Part shown: positions 23,374 to 23,493 of the stretch, piece by piece
Numbering within the stretch: the stretch's first letter is position 1
Layout of the letters: each line of letters opens with the position of its first letter
IMG/VR virus record: IMGVR_UViG_3300027985_000865
Coordinates: 1 to 23,493 of that record
Source of the DNA: a virus
DNA: 23,493 bases
Direction: 5' to 3' (one strand)
The notes under the pieces: generated by a model
Databases searched by the model: none
What the model saw: only the letters and a program-made list of their open reading frames with translations
What the model was told of the DNA's origin: nothing
Translations under genes and position numbers: made by a program

Positions 23374-23493
23374 GCATTCTCAGGGCTAAATGCCGCTACT
23401 TCAAACAAATAAATTATTTATCCATCCACGTTTGACCATCAGTTTTTTTAGATTTTCTATGGTTTTCCAAATGTTTTCATATGGATTTATTTT

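Larger units (their letters stand above)
23160..23493. other. Non-coding tail with repeats; no convincing gene
   Basis: These 334 bases hold no + strand gene. A minus-strand open frame (23370-23089) overlaps the 68-aa gene in antisense and is not supported by an SD or composition. The segment contains a near-palindrome GTGGGTATTCATACGCAC (23181-23198, one mismatch), the tandem 11-bp repeats at 23271-23292, an inverted GTGCCTT at 23221-23227, and the 11-bp inverted repeat at 23343-23373, and then turns AT-rich. Clustered direct and inverted sites suggest protein binding, such as an attachment or regulatory region, or a structured RNA. I cannot decide which. Confidence 0.45.

Noticed and set aside
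1-23493. CRISPR array, rRNA, tRNA or insertion sequence
   Set aside because: No regularly spaced repeats, no cloverleaf with a CCA end or TTC loop, and no transposase-like frame were found.
1-23493. Gene transfer agent or domesticated capsid element
   Set aside because: All structural and terminase genes look intact with full T7-like order and preserved catalytic motifs, which fits a working phage better.

Overview
The window holds the late (virion morphogenesis, lysis and packaging) module of a podovirus with T7-like gene order, either a phage fragment or part of an integrated element. All genes lie on the + strand. From portal to large terminase the order is that of T7: gp7.3-like protein, portal (gp8), an extra coiled-coil gene, scaffold (gp9), major capsid (gp10), tail tubes A and B (gp11, gp12), internal/ejection proteins (gp13, gp14, gp15, gp16), tail fibre (gp17), lysis genes, small and large terminase (gp18, gp19). 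Several lengths match T7 closely: portal 536 aa, terminase 587 aa, tail tube B 781 aa. No RNA polymerase, DNA polymerase, primase, endolysin, integrase or repressor gene is present, so the early region is missing or outside the window. A gammaproteobacterial, possibly enteric, host is a guess from base composition and phage type only.

Layout. Bases 1-199 are an AT-rich leader ending in a hairpin that pairs with the first Shine-Dalgarno (SD) sequence. Bases 200-4870 hold head assembly, with intrinsic terminators after the 156-aa gene and after the capsid gene; the second sits where T7 has its T-phi terminator. Bases 4940-7887 encode the tail tube and nozzle. Bases 7887-15991 encode four proteins expected to be ejected into the cell. 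Bases 16019-18716 hold a short fibre adaptor, a separate lectin-like receptor-binding protein and a small Cys-rich protein. Bases 18764-19878 are a probable lysis pair (spanin-like and holin-like). Bases 19890-21925 are the terminase pair. Most neighbouring genes overlap by 1-10 bases or nearly abut, as in one translationally coupled transcript.

After the terminase the style changes. An AT-rich gene with its own sigma70-like promoter encodes a PD-(D/E)XK nuclease-like protein, typical of a 'moron' or defence cargo. It is followed by two strong hairpins, a 68-aa gene, and a non-coding tail with tandem 11-bp repeats and a perfect 11-bp inverted repeat.

The most unusual points are: (1) the gp16-like protein (1591 aa) carries an internal segment resembling the phage BECR-fold (Barnase/EndoU/ColicinE5/RelE-like) nuclease domains, followed at the DNA level by a cluster of hairpins, one a textbook terminator on the minus strand; (2) I see no lytic transglycosylase at its N-terminus; (3) there is a candidate single-gene (unimolecular) spanin; (4) receptor binding is split between a T7-type adaptor and a discoidin-like protein encoded in a segment of different codon style; (5) the PD-(D/E)XK cargo gene follows the terminase.
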